Notes: generated by a model not told the origin, from the letters alone. A stretch of DNA of 64,000 bases from Blastococcus sp. DSM 46786 (GCF_900109665.1 NZ_FOAO01000001.1:62001-126000); one strand, 5' to 3'; positions 1 to 8,244 are shown, numbered from the stretch's first letter. Program-made: numbers and translations.

Positions 1-12
1 TGCTCACGCGGG

Positions 13-26
13 GGTCAGCGCTGACC
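13..26. promoter_or_regulatory. palindrome upstream of whiB1
   Basis: The sequence GGTCAGCGCTGACC is a perfect 14-base palindrome about 180 bases before the whiB1 start. A TTGACA (-35-like) follows at 36-41, but no convincing -10 sits at the right spacing. The palindrome could be an operator; no regulator can be named. Confidence 0.35.
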
Positions 27-206
27 GCGTTTCCCTTGACAGGCGTCCGGCACGTGAAAACATCGCTGCTGGAACGCAACCTGCCGGTAACAACGCAGGC
101 AGTCGCTGCCGCCATGGCGCTGGGTGACCGGTGTCGGCCCGGCGATGGCAGACCGAGCAAAGCGACTGACGCACGACCCACAGACGACATCGAGGAGTAC
201 AACGCC

Positions 207-458
207 ATGGACTGGCGCCACCGCGCGCTCTGCCGGGACGAGGACCCGGAGCTGTTCTTCCCGATCGGGACGACCGGCCCCGCACTCGTCCAGATCGAGC
301 AGGCCAAGGCCGTGTGCCAGCGCTGCCCGGTGGTCTCGTCGTGCCTGGACTGGGCCCTGCGCTCGGGCCAGGACTCCGGTGTCTGGGGTGGGCTCTCCGA
401 GGACGAGCGACGCGCGCTGAAGCGTCGGCAGGCTCGCACCCGGGTCCACACCGCCTGA
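207..458 (+). CDS. whiB1: WhiB1-type iron-sulfur transcription factor
   Basis: This 83-residue WhiB-family protein is a small cytoplasmic [4Fe-4S] regulator that responds to nitric oxide or redox stress. In mycobacteria WhiB1 is essential and binds the primary sigma factor. The four cluster cysteines are C9, C37, C40 and C46 (C-x2-C-x5-C), followed by the DSGVWGG turn at 56-62 and a basic DNA-binding tail (RRALKRRQAR). The sequence is nearly collinear with M. tuberculosis WhiB1 (84 residues). An upstream in-frame ATG at 36 would add 57 unrelated residues; the start at 207 has GAGGAG nine bases upstream and matches family length. It converges on pdtaS, the same neighbour as in M. tuberculosis. 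Confidence 0.95.
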   Translation: MDWRHRALCRDEDPELFFPIGTTGPALVQIEQAKAVCQRCPVVSSCLDWALRSGQDSGVWGGLSEDERRALKRRQARTRVHTA

Positions 459-528
459 CCGCGGAGCACGACCGCGCCGCCGGCACACCCGGCGGCGACC
501 GCACCACCGCAGTCGCACCGACCGCCAC

Positions 529-560
529 GAGGCCGGCCCGGGATCTCCCGGGCCGGCCTC
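529..560. terminator. bidirectional terminator hairpin between whiB1 and pdtaS
   Basis: A perfect 15-base-pair stem (529-543 with 546-560, arm GAGGCCGGCCCGGGA) with a two-base centre lies between the convergent whiB1 and pdtaS genes. There is no T-tract, as is common for actinobacterial terminators. Confidence 0.8.
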
Positions 561-587
561 GGCGCCGTCCGGGGGCCGGCACGCGGG

Positions 588-2069
588 TCAGCGCCGCGGC
601 CAGGCGCTCCCGGGAAGTGTCAGCACGACCTCGGTGCCCGACCGGCCCTCCAGCGGACCCATCGTCAGGCTCCCGCCCAGCTCGCTGGTGACCAGCGTGC
701 GCACGATCTGCAGCCCGAGCCCGTCGCTCGCAGCAGGGTCGAAGTCCGGCGGCAGCCCCTGGCCGTCGTCCCGGACCCGGACCCGGAGGTCCTCGCCGTC
801 GCGCTCGGCGACCAGCTCGATGACCCCCGGCTCACCCTCGGGGAAAGCGTGCTCCGCCGCGTTGTGCAGCAGCTCGGTCACCGCCAGCACCAGCGGCGTC
901 GCCGCGGCCGCGGGCAGCTCCCCGAACGAGCCGGTCCGCCGGGTGCGGGCCGCCGGCCCCACGCTGGTGAGGTCACCGAGCATCGGCAGCACCTGGTCCA
1001 GGACGTCGTCGACGTCGACCACGTCCTCCCGGCTGCCCGCGAGCGTCTCGTGCACCACGGCGATCGAGGCCACCCGGCGCACCGACTCCTCCAGCGCTGC
1101 CCGGGCCGCCGGCTCGGTCATCCTCCGGGCCTGCAGGCGCAGCAGCGCGGCGACCGTCTGCAGGTTGTTCTTCACCCGGTGGTGGATCTCCCGGATGGTC
1201 GCGTCCTTGGTCAGCAGCGCCCGGTCGCGCCGCCGGACGTCGGTCACGTCGCGGACCAGCACCAGCGCGCCGTGCTCGGCCCCGGGGGCCTGCAGCGGGA
1301 GGGCCCGCAGCAGCAGCGTCGCGCTGGCGCCCTCGACGTCGACGGGATCGAGGTAGCGCCCGCCGACCGCCGCGGTGATGCCCGCGGCCGCCGCCTCGCC
1401 GGCCACGCGGTCGGTCACCGCGCGGCACGTCACCTCCGCGAGGACGGCGCCGGCCAGGTCGCCGGCCACGCCGATGCGGCGGTACGCCGAGAGCGCGTTC
1501 GGGCTGGCGTAGGTGACCCGCCCGGCCCGGTCCAGGCGCACCAGCCCGTCGCCCACCCGGGGGCTCATCTCCGCGTCCTGCAGGGTGACCGGCGGGAAGG
1601 TGCCGGCGGAGACCATGAGGCAGAGGTCCGCGGCGATGTCGAGGTAGGTGAGCTCCAGCGTCGACGGCGACCTGGTCACCGCGAGGTTGGTGTCCTTCGC
1701 CAGCACGGCGATGCCCACGCCCTCGTGATGCACCGGGATGACCTCGCGGCGGCGCGGGGTCGCCCCCGACCGGTCCGGCTCCCCGTCGGTGACGGGCCGG
1801 GCCTCGCGGAGGGCCGCGGCGAACGGACGCGCTCCGTCGGTGTCCACCTCGACGCCGACCATGTCCTCCGGCCTGCTCGTCGGTGCGGTGAGCGGGCGCA
1901 CCTGGGCCACGCACCACCACGATCCGGACGACTGCGGCACCCACAGCGTCAGGTCGGCGAAGGCCAGGTCGGCCAGCAGCTGCCAGTCGGCCACCAGGCG
2001 CCGGGCGTGGTCGATCTGGGCGGGGCTGGAGGCCGTTCCGCGGGTGAGGCGCTCCGAGAGGCTGCTCAT
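588..2069 (-). CDS. pdtaS: PdtaS-type sensor histidine kinase (HWE/HisKA_2)
   Basis: This 493-residue soluble sensor kinase has an N-terminal GAF-like domain (about 1-150, starting with the family signature WQLLADLAFADLTLWV), a PAS domain (about 175-290) and a HisKA_2 phosphoacceptor region with REIHHRVKNNLQT near residue 300. The HATPase domain ends with DDGQGLPPDF and DGLGLQIVRTLV. Mycobacterial PdtaS phosphorylates the antiterminator PdtaR and senses copper/NO and cyclic di-GMP; whether this protein does the same is inference. No PdtaR partner lies in the window. The gene appears leaderless: TAGGCT is at 2079-2084, nine bases before the ATG. Order next to whiB1 matches Rv3219-Rv3220c. Confidence 0.92.
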   Translation of the reverse strand: MSSLSERLTRGTASSPAQIDHARRLVADWQLLADLAFADLTLWVPQSSGSWWCVAQVRPLTAPTSRPEDMVGVEVDTDGARPFAAALREARPVTDGEPDRSGATPRRREVIPVHHEGVGIAVLAKDTNLAVTRSPSTLELTYLDIAADLCLMVSAGTFPPVTLQDAEMSPRVGDGLVRLDRAGRVTYASPNALSAYRRIGVAGDLAGAVLAEVTCRAVTDRVAGEAAAAGITAAVGGRYLDPVDVEGASATLLLRALPLQAPGAEHGALVLVRDVTDVRRRDRALLTKDATIREIHHRVKNNLQTVAALLRLQARRMTEPAARAALEESVRRVASIAVVHETLAGSREDVVDVDDVLDQVLPMLGDLTSVGPAARTRRTGSFGELPAAAATPLVLAVTELLHNAAEHAFPEGEPGVIELVAERDGEDLRVRVRDDGQGLPPDFDPAASDGLGLQIVRTLVTSELGGSLTMGPLEGRSGTEVVLTLPGSAWPRR

Positions 2070-2145
2070 GGTGCCCCGAGCCTAGGGCGCCTCCCCTCCC
2101 TCACCCCGAGCGGGCGAGGACGGCGTCCCTCCTAGCCTGGGGGCC

Positions 2146-2646
2146 GTGCTGCCCCTCTCCGCCGTCCGCATCGGACCGGCCCTCCCCGCCGACCACGACC
2201 GCATCGCCGCCCTCACCGTGCAGGTCTACGTGGACGGCGGGCTGGCGTCGGCGGGCTACGCGGCGGAACTGGCCGACGTGGCCCGGCGCGCGCGGGTGGC
2301 CGAGCTGCTGGTCGCCCGGGACGAGGCCGGCGAGCTGATCGGGAGCGTGGCCTTCGTGCCGGGGGGCGACTTCGGCGAGGTGCTGGAGTCCCCCGACGAG
2401 GCCGGCTTCCGCATGCTGGTGGTGGATCCGCGCGCGCGGGGGCGCGGCGTGGGCGCGGCCCTGGTGCACGAGTGCCTGACCCGGGCGCGCGAGGCGGGCC
2501 GGCGGCGCGTCGTCATCTCCACCGGCACCCGCATGACCGCGGCGCACCGGCTGTACGAGCGGCTGGGCTTCACCCGGCTGCCGGAGCGGGACTGGACGCC
2601 CGTCCCCGGCGTCGACCTGCTGGTCTACGCCCGCGAGGTCTGCTGA
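2146..2646 (+). CDS. GNAT-family N-acetyltransferase
   Basis: This 166-residue single-domain GNAT enzyme has the acetyl-CoA-binding motif A VDPRARGRGVGAALVHECL around residues 90-108 and the C-terminal motif AAHRLYERLGF around 137-147. Such enzymes transfer acetyl groups from acetyl-CoA to small amines or proteins; the substrate cannot be told. The start is GTG with TAGCCT at 2133-2138 seven bases upstream and no Shine-Dalgarno, so the transcript is probably leaderless. It is divergent from pdtaS. The stop codon is followed after one base by a copy of the dispersed hairpin repeat. Confidence 0.85.
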   Translation: MLPLSAVRIGPALPADHDRIAALTVQVYVDGGLASAGYAAELADVARRARVAELLVARDEAGELIGSVAFVPGGDFGEVLESPDEAGFRMLVVDPRARGRGVGAALVHECLTRAREAGRRRVVISTGTRMTAAHRLYERLGFTRLPERDWTPVPGVDLLVYAREVC

Positions 2647-2706
2647 CGGACCCCGCCGCCCCCACCCTCGCACGCTCGGGGGGAGCCTCCGGGCGGGCCG
2701 TCAGGA
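2646..2706 (+). repeat. dispersed 3'-end hairpin repeat, copy 1 (degenerate)
   Basis: It begins one base after the GNAT stop codon. It contains GGACCCCGCC at 2648-2657 and GGGCGGGCC at 2691-2699 around a CCCCCACC...CTCGCACGCTC core, which is the layout of the other five copies. Pairing here is imperfect, making it the least well preserved copy. Confidence 0.55.
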
Positions 2707-2925
2707 GTGGGCGACGATCGCGATGAGGTCGCCCTCCTGGAGGACCTCGCCCTCCACCACGTGCAGCTCCTGCACGGTGCCCGCGCTCTCGGTGAGCACC
2801 GGGATCTCCATCTTCATGGATTCCAGGATCACCAGCGTGTCACCCGCCGACACCTGCGCGCCCGGCTGGACGAGGACCTTCCAGACACTGGAGACCATCT
2901 CCGCGTGGATCTCCTCCACCGCCAC
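2701..2925 (-). CDS. stand-alone biotinyl-domain protein (TB7.3-like)
   Basis: This 74-residue biotin/lipoyl attachment domain carries the biotinylation motif ESMKMEIP, with the acceptor lysine at K38. It is the small biotin carrier corresponding to M. tuberculosis TB7.3 (Rv3221c, 71 residues). GTG at 2925 was chosen because GGGAGG precedes it and the length fits the family; an ATG at 2961 would add 12 poorly conserved residues. The 3' end overlaps the degenerate repeat copy after the convergent GNAT gene. Just upstream, in the same direction, is a biotin-carboxylase-like gene that lacks the ATP-grasp domain, so which carboxylase uses this carrier is open. Confidence 0.88.
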   Translation of the reverse strand: MAVEEIHAEMVSSVWKVLVQPGAQVSAGDTLVILESMKMEIPVLTESAGTVQELHVVEGEVLQEGDLIAIVAHS

Positions 2926-2981
2926 CGGTACCTCCCGCGCCCGCCGATCGTGAGCCCCCATCCAAGCACGGGCGGCCGGCG

Positions 2982-4031
2982 TCAGGTCGCCGGGAAGGCC
3001 CGTCCCTCGGCGAGCCGCCCGAGCACCGCGCAGACCTCGGCCCCGTCGTGCGGGACGCCGGCCCCGGGCAGCCCGGACAGCGCCCGGCTGACCGCACGGG
3101 CCGCCGCCGCCACGCCGTCCGCCCCGCCGCTGACGGTGGCCAGCAGGGCGTCGTACCAGCCGTCCAGGCGGTCACCGGGGTCGTAGCCGCTCACCGCGAC
3201 CAGGTCGACGCCGCCCTCGGCCTCGGGCGGGCGACCGGACCCGGGCAGACGGCCGCTGATCCGCCCGGCGGTCCCGGGGGGCAGGGTGGCGCGCAGCTGC
3301 GCGACGACCGCCGCCCGCGGTGCGGGCCGGGCCCCGGGGCCCGGGTCGGGCTCCCGGGGCCCGGCGGCGCTGCGCAGCGCCAGCTCGACGGCGTCCACGC
3401 CGTGCGACCGCTCGAGCACCGCCATGTCCAGCGAGAAGCCGGCGGCGACCTCGGCCAGCTCCCCGTCGGGCGCGATCCCCACGGTGACCAGCCCACGCCA
3501 GCCGACCTCGGCGAGGCGGTGCGCCGCTGCCGGCAGCTGCCCCGGCTCGCCGGGGGTCCAGGACACCCGCGCGATGCCGGCGGCGCGGTCCCGGGCGACC
3601 GGGGTGGTGAACCGCAGCCCCTCGGCGGTCACCCACGCCAGGAAACCGCGCTCGCTGGCCGGCTCGACGCCGTCCCCGCCGAGCCGGTCCAGCACCTCCG
3701 GGTCGGGCCCGGCCCAGCGCAGCCCTGCCCCGATGACCCCACCGGCGAGCCGGGCGTCGCCGGCCAGCGCGGGCGGGACGGGGAGCACGGTGTCGGCGCC
3801 GCTGCGCCGGGCCGCCTCGACGATGCGGTCGACGGCCAGGTAGGACTCGGCGGCCGGTGCCGGCCCCAGCAGCACCGCGTCGTCGGCCAGGCGGACGTGG
3901 CGGGCCGAGCGCTCCGTCTCGCTGTGCACCGCGACGGCCTTGAGACCGAGCCGCTGGCACGCGCGGATCGCGGCGCACCCCGCCGGCCCCCGTCCGGCGA
4001 CGAGGACGGTCTCGATCCCCAGCTGCGGCAC
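2982..4031 (-). CDS. biotin-carboxylase-like protein lacking the ATP-grasp domain
   Basis: This 349-residue protein keeps both ends of a biotin carboxylase. Residues about 6-90 match the N-terminal Rossmann domain (VLVAGRGPAGCAAIRACQRL, then HVRLADDAVLLGPAPAAESY), and the last 80 residues match the C-terminal domain (GDRLDGWYDALLATV). The central ATP-grasp part is missing or eroded: there is no glycine-rich ATP loop, and the usual EMN-x-RLQVEHPVTE motif is replaced by EVAAGFSLDMAVLERSHGVD. The canonical ANRGE at the N terminus reads AGRGPA. Canonical AccC is about 450 residues. The reading frame is intact, so it looks like a pseudoenzyme rather than a pseudogene. It lies 56 bases upstream of the biotinyl-domain gene in the same direction. 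Confidence 0.75.
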   Translation of the reverse strand: MPQLGIETVLVAGRGPAGCAAIRACQRLGLKAVAVHSETERSARHVRLADDAVLLGPAPAAESYLAVDRIVEAARRSGADTVLPVPPALAGDARLAGGVIGAGLRWAGPDPEVLDRLGGDGVEPASERGFLAWVTAEGLRFTTPVARDRAAGIARVSWTPGEPGQLPAAAHRLAEVGWRGLVTVGIAPDGELAEVAAGFSLDMAVLERSHGVDAVELALRSAAGPREPDPGPGARPAPRAAVVAQLRATLPPGTAGRISGRLPGSGRPPEAEGGVDLVAVSGYDPGDRLDGWYDALLATVSGGADGVAAAARAVSRALSGLPGAGVPHDGAEVCAVLGRLAEGRAFPAT

Positions 4032-4204
4032 TCCTGCTCCTCCTGCACTCGCCCGGCCCGGCGCACGGCCGGGGCACCCCGTGAGAGGCTTGTCGGGTCA
4101 GCTTGGCGGGTCGGTCGGCGCCGCGCACCCCGCGTGCGCCGGTCACGGCCCGCACCGGTCCTGGGCCACCCGGCCCGCCAGCAGCATGAGGAAGGAGGGC
4201 AGCG

Positions 4205-4279
4205 ATGTCCAAGCGCGGACGCAAGCGTCGCTCCCGCAAGGGGAACAAGGCCAACCACGGCAAGCGCCCCAACGCCTGA
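4205..4279 (+). CDS. 50S ribosomal protein bL37
   Basis: A 24-residue, extremely basic peptide begins MSKRGRKRRSRKGNK and ends ANHGKRPNA. It matches the small actinobacterial large-subunit protein bL37 first seen in mycobacterial ribosome structures (from memory). The ATG is preceded by a strong GAAGGAGGG Shine-Dalgarno. A perfect terminator hairpin follows seven bases after the stop. The gene is easily missed because of its size. Confidence 0.88.
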   Translation: MSKRGRKRRSRKGNKANHGKRPNA

Positions 4280-4285
4280 ACGACC

Positions 4286-4321
4286 GAGCGCCCCGTCCCG
4301 CCCCCGGCGGACGGGGCGCTC
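4286..4321 (+). terminator. terminator of bL37
   Basis: A perfect 12-base-pair stem (GAGCGCCCCGTC at 4286-4297 with its complement at 4310-4321) around a 12-base loop begins seven bases after the bL37 stop. Confidence 0.85.
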
Positions 4322-4335
4322 GCGCGTCCGGCCCC

Positions 4336-4410
4336 GGTGACGTGCTGGAACGGCCACTCTGCAGGGGCCCGCGGCGAGCGTGCGAGCCGTGGGGGGCAGG
4401 GTGGTCCTCT
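4336..4410 (-). repeat. dispersed 3'-end hairpin repeat, copy 2
   Basis: On the minus strand it starts four bases after the rsrA stop. The 5' arm GGACCACCCTGC (4407-4396) pairs with GCAGAGTGGCC (4362-4352), with one mismatch and a bulged A. Between them is the shared core with CTCGCACGCTC. It ends with the shared tail GTTCCAGCACGTCAC. Confidence 0.8.
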
Positions 4411-4411
4411 T

Positions 4412-4750
4412 TCAGGCGGTGGGGCGCTCCTCCGACCGCTCGACGGTCAGCCGCTCGACGCTGACCTGGGTGCCGTCCTCCTCGAAGGAGACGCTCGTCA
4501 GCTGCAGCTTGATGCGCTCCCGCAGCCCCGTGGGCGGCTTGTCGCCACCGCAGCGCCGGCGCACCAGCGCCTTGAACTCCGCTTCGATGCCGAACTGCCG
4601 CAGGCAGGACGAGCACTCGTCGAGGTGCTCGGCGATCACGCCGCGGCGCTCGTCGGAGGTCTGGTGGTCGAGGAACTCGAAGACGTGGCTGAGGACGTCG
4701 TCGCACGAGTTGATGTCGAGGGGCTCGCCGGCCCCCAGCTCGTCGCTCAC
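4412..4750 (-). CDS. rsrA: RsrA/RshA-type zinc anti-sigma factor
   Basis: This 112-residue ZAS-family anti-sigma factor has the motif H42-x3-C46-x2-C49 and the upstream C16 that together bind zinc and act as the thiol switch. In the reduced state such proteins hold SigR/SigH; disulfide stress breaks the complex and frees the sigma factor. The GTG start at 4750 overlaps the sigR stop (GTGA, 4747-4750), so the two are translationally coupled. A dispersed hairpin repeat directly follows the stop. Confidence 0.93.
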   Translation of the reverse strand: MSDELGAGEPLDINSCDDVLSHVFEFLDHQTSDERRGVIAEHLDECSSCLRQFGIEAEFKALVRRRCGGDKPPTGLRERIKLQLTSVSFEEDGTQVSVERLTVERSEERPTA

Positions 4751-5442
4751 GGGCGGGTCGCCTCCTCACCGGCCCCGGCGCGGACGAAACCGCGCTCCCG
4801 GGCGTAGTCGGCCAGCATCTTCTGCAGCCCGCGCCGGCCGCGGTGCAGCCGGGACATCACCGTGCCGATGGGCGTGCCCATGATCTCGGCGATCTCCTTG
4901 TAGGCGAAGCCCTCGACGTCGGCCAGGTAGACCGCCAGCCGGAAGTCCTCCGGGAGCTGCTGCAGCGCTTCCTTGATGTCGGAGTCCGGCAGGTGGTCCA
5001 GCGCCTCGATCTCGGCCGACCGCAGGCCCGAGGAGGTGTGCTCCTCGGCGGCGTACAGCTGCCAGTCCTGCACCTGGTCGGTGGGGTACTGCTGCGGCTG
5101 CCGCTGCTTCTTGCGGTAGCTGTTGATGTAGGTGTTCGTCAGAATCCGGTACAGCCACGCCTTGAGGTTCGTGCCCTCGGCGAACTGGTGGAACGCGGAG
5201 TAGGCCTTGACGAAGGTCTCCTGCACGAGGTCCTCGGCGTCGGCCGGGTTGCGGGTCATCCGCAGCGCCGCCGGGTACAGCTGGTCCAGGAAGGGCAGCG
5301 CATCCCGCTCGAACCGGGCATCCCGCTCGGCGCGGGTCTCGGCGAGCTCGGTGCGGCTGCCGCCCTCGCGCGCCTCCGGCACCTCCGCCGGGGTCGCCTC
5401 GGGCAGCTGACCGGTGTTCTCGACCGCGGACTCCTCAGGCAC
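4747..5442 (-). CDS. sigR: ECF sigma factor SigR/SigH (thiol-oxidative stress)
   Basis: This 231-residue group IV sigma factor has region 2 ([19 protein letters not shown]...[11 protein letters not shown]) and region 4 ([27 protein letters not shown], then [13 protein letters not shown]). It directs RNA polymerase to thiol-stress promoters and is held by the downstream RsrA. GTG at 5442 was chosen because GGAGAGGA lies about seven bases upstream and the length matches SigR/SigH; the frame stays open further upstream to 5619 without family similarity. A SigR-type promoter at 5581-5607 faces the gene, suggesting positive autoregulation as in Streptomyces and mycobacteria. Confidence 0.93.
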   Translation of the reverse strand: MPEESAVENTGQLPEATPAEVPEAREGGSRTELAETRAERDARFERDALPFLDQLYPAALRMTRNPADAEDLVQETFVKAYSAFHQFAEGTNLKAWLYRILTNTYINSYRKKQRQPQQYPTDQVQDWQLYAAEEHTSSGLRSAEIEALDHLPDSDIKEALQQLPEDFRLAVYLADVEGFAYKEIAEIMGTPIGTVMSRLHRGRRGLQKMLADYARERGFVRAGAGEEATRP

Positions 5443-5580
5443 CGACCGTCCTCTCCGGGGCCCCCGGAGGCGGGGCGCCACATCGGTCGATCCTAGCCGC
5501 GCGGCGTCCGGACGGCCCGGGGGACGTCGGCGCGCGGCCCGGGCGCGGGGGGTGGAGAGGGTGCTGCTCACGGCCGGTCC

Positions 5581-5607
5581 AACGGCACCGCACGCCGGTG
5601 GCATTCC
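5581..5607 (-). promoter_or_regulatory. candidate SigR-dependent autoregulatory promoter
   Basis: Reading toward sigR, GGGAATG is followed after 17 bases by CGTT. This agrees with the mycobacterial SigH consensus GGGAAYA-N16-17-CGTT as recalled. It would start transcription about 130 bases before the sigR start codon. It overlaps the region just upstream of the divergent ybaK promoter. Confidence 0.6.
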
Positions 5608-5638
5608 CGGGTGCCGCATCTCGCTAGGCTCCCCCGCC

Positions 5639-6112
5639 GTGGCGGCAACCCCGGCGGTGCGGGTCCTGGAGCAGGCGGAGGTGGCGCACGCGCTGCACCC
5701 CTACGACCCCGAGCACCCGGCCGACCAGGGGCACGGCGAGGCGGCGGTGGCCGCCCTCGGGGCCGATCCCCGCCAGGTGTTCAAGACGCTGGTCACCCGC
5801 GTCGACGGTGCGCTCACCGTCGCGGTCGTCCCGGTCAGCGGCACGCTGGACCTCAAGGCGCTGGCCGCCGCGGCCGGCGGGCGGAAGGCGGCGATGGCCG
5901 AACCGGCCGATGCCGAGCGCGCCACCGGTTACGTGGTCGGCGGCATCAGCCCGCTGGGCCAGCGCAAGCTGCTGCCCACCGTGGTGGACTCCTCGGCGCT
6001 GGGCTTCCCCACCGTGCTGGTCAGCGCGGGGAGGCGCGGCCTCCAGCTGGAGCTGCCGCCGGCCGAGCTGGTGCGGCTGACCCGGGCCCGGACCGCACCG
6101 ATCGGCCGCTGA
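5639..6112 (+). CDS. ybaK: Cys-tRNA(Pro) deacylase YbaK
   Basis: This 157-residue protein aligns along its length with E. coli YbaK (159 residues), which hydrolyses mischarged Cys-tRNA(Pro). The catalytic lysine lies in [10 protein letters not shown], and the family signature [20 protein letters not shown] is intact. The GTG start at 5639 has TAGGCT at 5625-5630 eight bases upstream and no Shine-Dalgarno, so the message is probably leaderless. It is divergent from sigR and convergent with the GntR gene of the catabolic island, and is the last core gene before that island. Confidence 0.92.
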   Translation: MAATPAVRVLEQAEVAHALHPYDPEHPADQGHGEAAVAALGADPRQVFKTLVTRVDGALTVAVVPVSGTLDLKALAAAAGGRKAAMAEPADAERATGYVVGGISPLGQRKLLPTVVDSSALGFPTVLVSAGRRGLQLELPPAELVRLTRARTAPIGR

Positions 6113-6127
6113 GCCGTTGGAGCCCGC

Positions 6128-6901
6128 TCAGGAGTCCGCCGGCGTCGCCGCCTCCTGCCCGGCCACCGCATCGCGCGCGGTCGCCGTGCCCGTGCTGTCG
6201 CTCATGGCGGAGCGGGTCCGCACCAGGTGGGCGACCAGCAACTCGCCGGCGTGCCGGATGTGCTCCTCCATCGCCACCCGCGCACCATCGGCATCGCGCC
6301 CGTGCAGCGCCTGGATGAGAGCGGCGTGGTCGTGCGCCGACGCCTCCTCCCAGCCGGCGATGGACGTGAAGAAGCGGGTCGGCACGTAGCGCACCGAGAG
6401 GCCGAGGAACCAGTTCAGCTTCGGCGCAGCCGCCACCTGGTTGATCATCCGGTGCAGCTGGTGGTTGCACCGGGCGACGACGTCGCCGTCACCGTTCCGC
6501 GCCGCCCGGGTCAGCTGGTCCTGGAGCCGGTCGATCTCGGCGAGGTCCGCGTCACTGAGCTTGTCCGCCGCGCGCGCGGCGAGCTCCCCGGCGATGGTGG
6601 CCTGCACGAAGAAGAGATCGGCCACGTCCTCCGGCGACAGGGGGGCAACGACGAAACCTCGCCGAGGTTCGGAGACCACGAACCCCTCACCGCGCAGGAG
6701 CAGGAGCCCCTCACGCGCCGGGGTCACGCTGATTCCCAGATCAGCCGCGATCCGGTCCAGACGCACGAACTCACCTTCGCGGAGCTCGCCCGACATGATG
6801 AGCGCGCGGACGTAGCTCGCGGACTCCTCGCTGAGCGCCTGGCGCCCCCGACCGGGCTGCGCAGAACCGAACCCGTCGATGCCCGAACCGTCGACCGCCA
6901 C
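6128..6901 (-). CDS. GntR-family regulator with FCD ligand-binding domain
   Basis: This protein of about 257 residues has an N-terminal winged helix (VRALIMSGELREGEFVRLDRIAADLGISVTPAREGL) and an all-helical FCD domain with the metal/ligand residues typical of the family (RCNHQLHRMI, AHDHAALIQALHGRDADGARVAMEEHIRHAG). FCD-type GntR proteins usually respond to small organic acids and repress catabolic genes. It is the last gene of the transporter-dehydrogenase operon and probably regulates it (inference from position). GTG at 6901 has TACCAT six bases upstream (a leaderless start from an internal promoter). A GTG at 7006 overlapping the preceding stop codon would give 292 residues and cannot be excluded. 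Confidence 0.88.
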   Translation of the reverse strand: MAVDGSGIDGFGSAQPGRGRQALSEESASYVRALIMSGELREGEFVRLDRIAADLGISVTPAREGLLLLRGEGFVVSEPRRGFVVAPLSPEDVADLFFVQATIAGELAARAADKLSDADLAEIDRLQDQLTRAARNGDGDVVARCNHQLHRMINQVAAAPKLNWFLGLSVRYVPTRFFTSIAGWEEASAHDHAALIQALHGRDADGARVAMEEHIRHAGELLVAHLVRTRSAMSDSTGTATARDAVAGQEAATPADS

Positions 6902-7002
6902 CTCGGTATGGTAATCAGCCGACCCCGCGCCGTACTGCACTGATGACGTACGCCGGGGCGGACCCTCACCCGGCCGGGCGCGTCCCGGCCGGTCGAGCGC
7001 GG

Positions 7003-8244
7003 TCACCCCCGTCCCCCGGTGGGTGCGAGGACGCCCTCGTCGTGGAGTCGTCCGATCTCCGACGCCCCCAGCCCGAGCACGTCGGCCAGCACCTCGTCGG
7101 TGTCGGCCCCGAGCACCGGCGCCGGCCGGGGCGGCACCTCCTCCGCCCGGACCCGCAGCGGGCTCCCCATCGCCAGCAGGCGACCGATACCCGGCTGGAC
7201 GACCTCGGTCAGCGGTGAGGATGCGGGCGCCGCCTCGTGGTCGCGCACGACGTCCGTGGCGGTCCGGTACGGACCCCAGAGGACCCGGGCGGCCTCGAGC
7301 TCGCGACTCACGGTCGCGACATCGCGCGCGGCGAACCAGCCGCGCAGGATCGCCGCGATCGTCTCCCGGTGGTGGTACCGGGTCACCTCGTCCTCGAGGT
7401 CCACGCCGAGGGCCTTCTCAAGGGCGGCGAACACCTCCTGCGTCCCGGTCACCTGGCACAACGACCGCCACTGCCCCTCGGTGAGTGCGACGACCATGAC
7501 CCGCCGGCCGTCGGAGGTGGGGAAGTCGACGCCGAAGCTGCCGTACACGTGGTTGCCGTGACGCGGCCGGTCGGCGCCCGACAGCTGCGCGTCCGCGTAC
7601 CACCCGAGGGCCGCGACCCCGGCCAGCGCGACGTCGGCGAGCGCCACCTCGAGGTAGGTCCCCTCCCCCGTCCGGCCCCGGTGCCGCAGCGCGGCGAGCA
7701 GGCCCACGACCGCGGTCTGCCCGGTGAGCAGGTCCCACGCCGGGAGCACGTGGTTCACCGGCGCCCCGTCGGACTCGCCGCCGGTCATGTCGGGGATACC
7801 TGCCGCGGCGTTGACGGTGTAGTCCACCGCCGGCCGACCGTCGCGGTGCCCTTGCACGTGGACGTGGACCAGATCGGGGCGTCGCGCCGAGAGCGCCGGC
7901 CAGTCCAGCCACGAGCGGGCGACGTTGTTGTCCAGGAAGACCCCGGCGTCCGCACCCGGGGCGGTGATCAGCGCCGTCACCAGCTCCTTGCCGGCCGGCG
8001 CCCGCAGGTCCACGGTCACCGAGCGCTTCCCCTTGTTCAGGCTGTGCCAGTACAGGCTGCCCCCGTTGGGGGCCAACGGCCAGCGCCTGTGGTCGGTGGC
8101 TCCGCCCAGCGGGTCGACCCGGATGACGTCGGCGCCCAGCTGGGCCAGGGTCATCCCGCCGGAGGGGCCGGCGACGTAGGTGGCGCACTCGACGACGCGC
8201 AGCCCCGCGAGCGGCCGCCCGCCGGCCCCCGCCTCCGCCGTCAC
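7003..8244 (-). CDS. mct: CaiB/BaiF CoA-transferase, mesaconyl-CoA C1-C4 transferase-like
   Basis: This 413-residue class III CoA-transferase resembles, along its whole length and as recalled, the Chloroflexus mesaconyl-CoA C1-C4 CoA-transferase (2-methylfumaryl-CoA isomerase). That enzyme moves CoA within mesaconyl-CoA from the C1 to the C4 carboxyl. Shared stretches include GGMTLAQLGADVIRVDPLGG, SLNKGKRSVTVDLR, VDYTVNAAAGIP, NHVLPAWDLLTGQ, GEGTYLEVALADV and GRLHDEGV. The GTG start at 8244 overlaps the lpd stop (GTGA). Its frame runs upstream to 8661 only as a shadow of lpd. It is encoded with a 2-oxo-acid dehydrogenase and a carboxylate transporter; a MaoC hydratase and CitE lyase lie at 20463-21769. 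An intermolecular dicarboxylate CoA-transferase remains an alternative. Confidence 0.82.
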   Translation of the reverse strand: MTAEAGAGGRPLAGLRVVECATYVAGPSGGMTLAQLGADVIRVDPLGGATDHRRWPLAPNGGSLYWHSLNKGKRSVTVDLRAPAGKELVTALITAPGADAGVFLDNNVARSWLDWPALSARRPDLVHVHVQGHRDGRPAVDYTVNAAAGIPDMTGGESDGAPVNHVLPAWDLLTGQTAVVGLLAALRHRGRTGEGTYLEVALADVALAGVAALGWYADAQLSGADRPRHGNHVYGSFGVDFPTSDGRRVMVVALTEGQWRSLCQVTGTQEVFAALEKALGVDLEDEVTRYHHRETIAAILRGWFAARDVATVSRELEAARVLWGPYRTATDVVRDHEAAPASSPLTEVVQPGIGRLLAMGSPLRVRAEEVPPRPAPVLGADTDEVLADVLGLGASEIGRLHDEGVLAPTGGRG

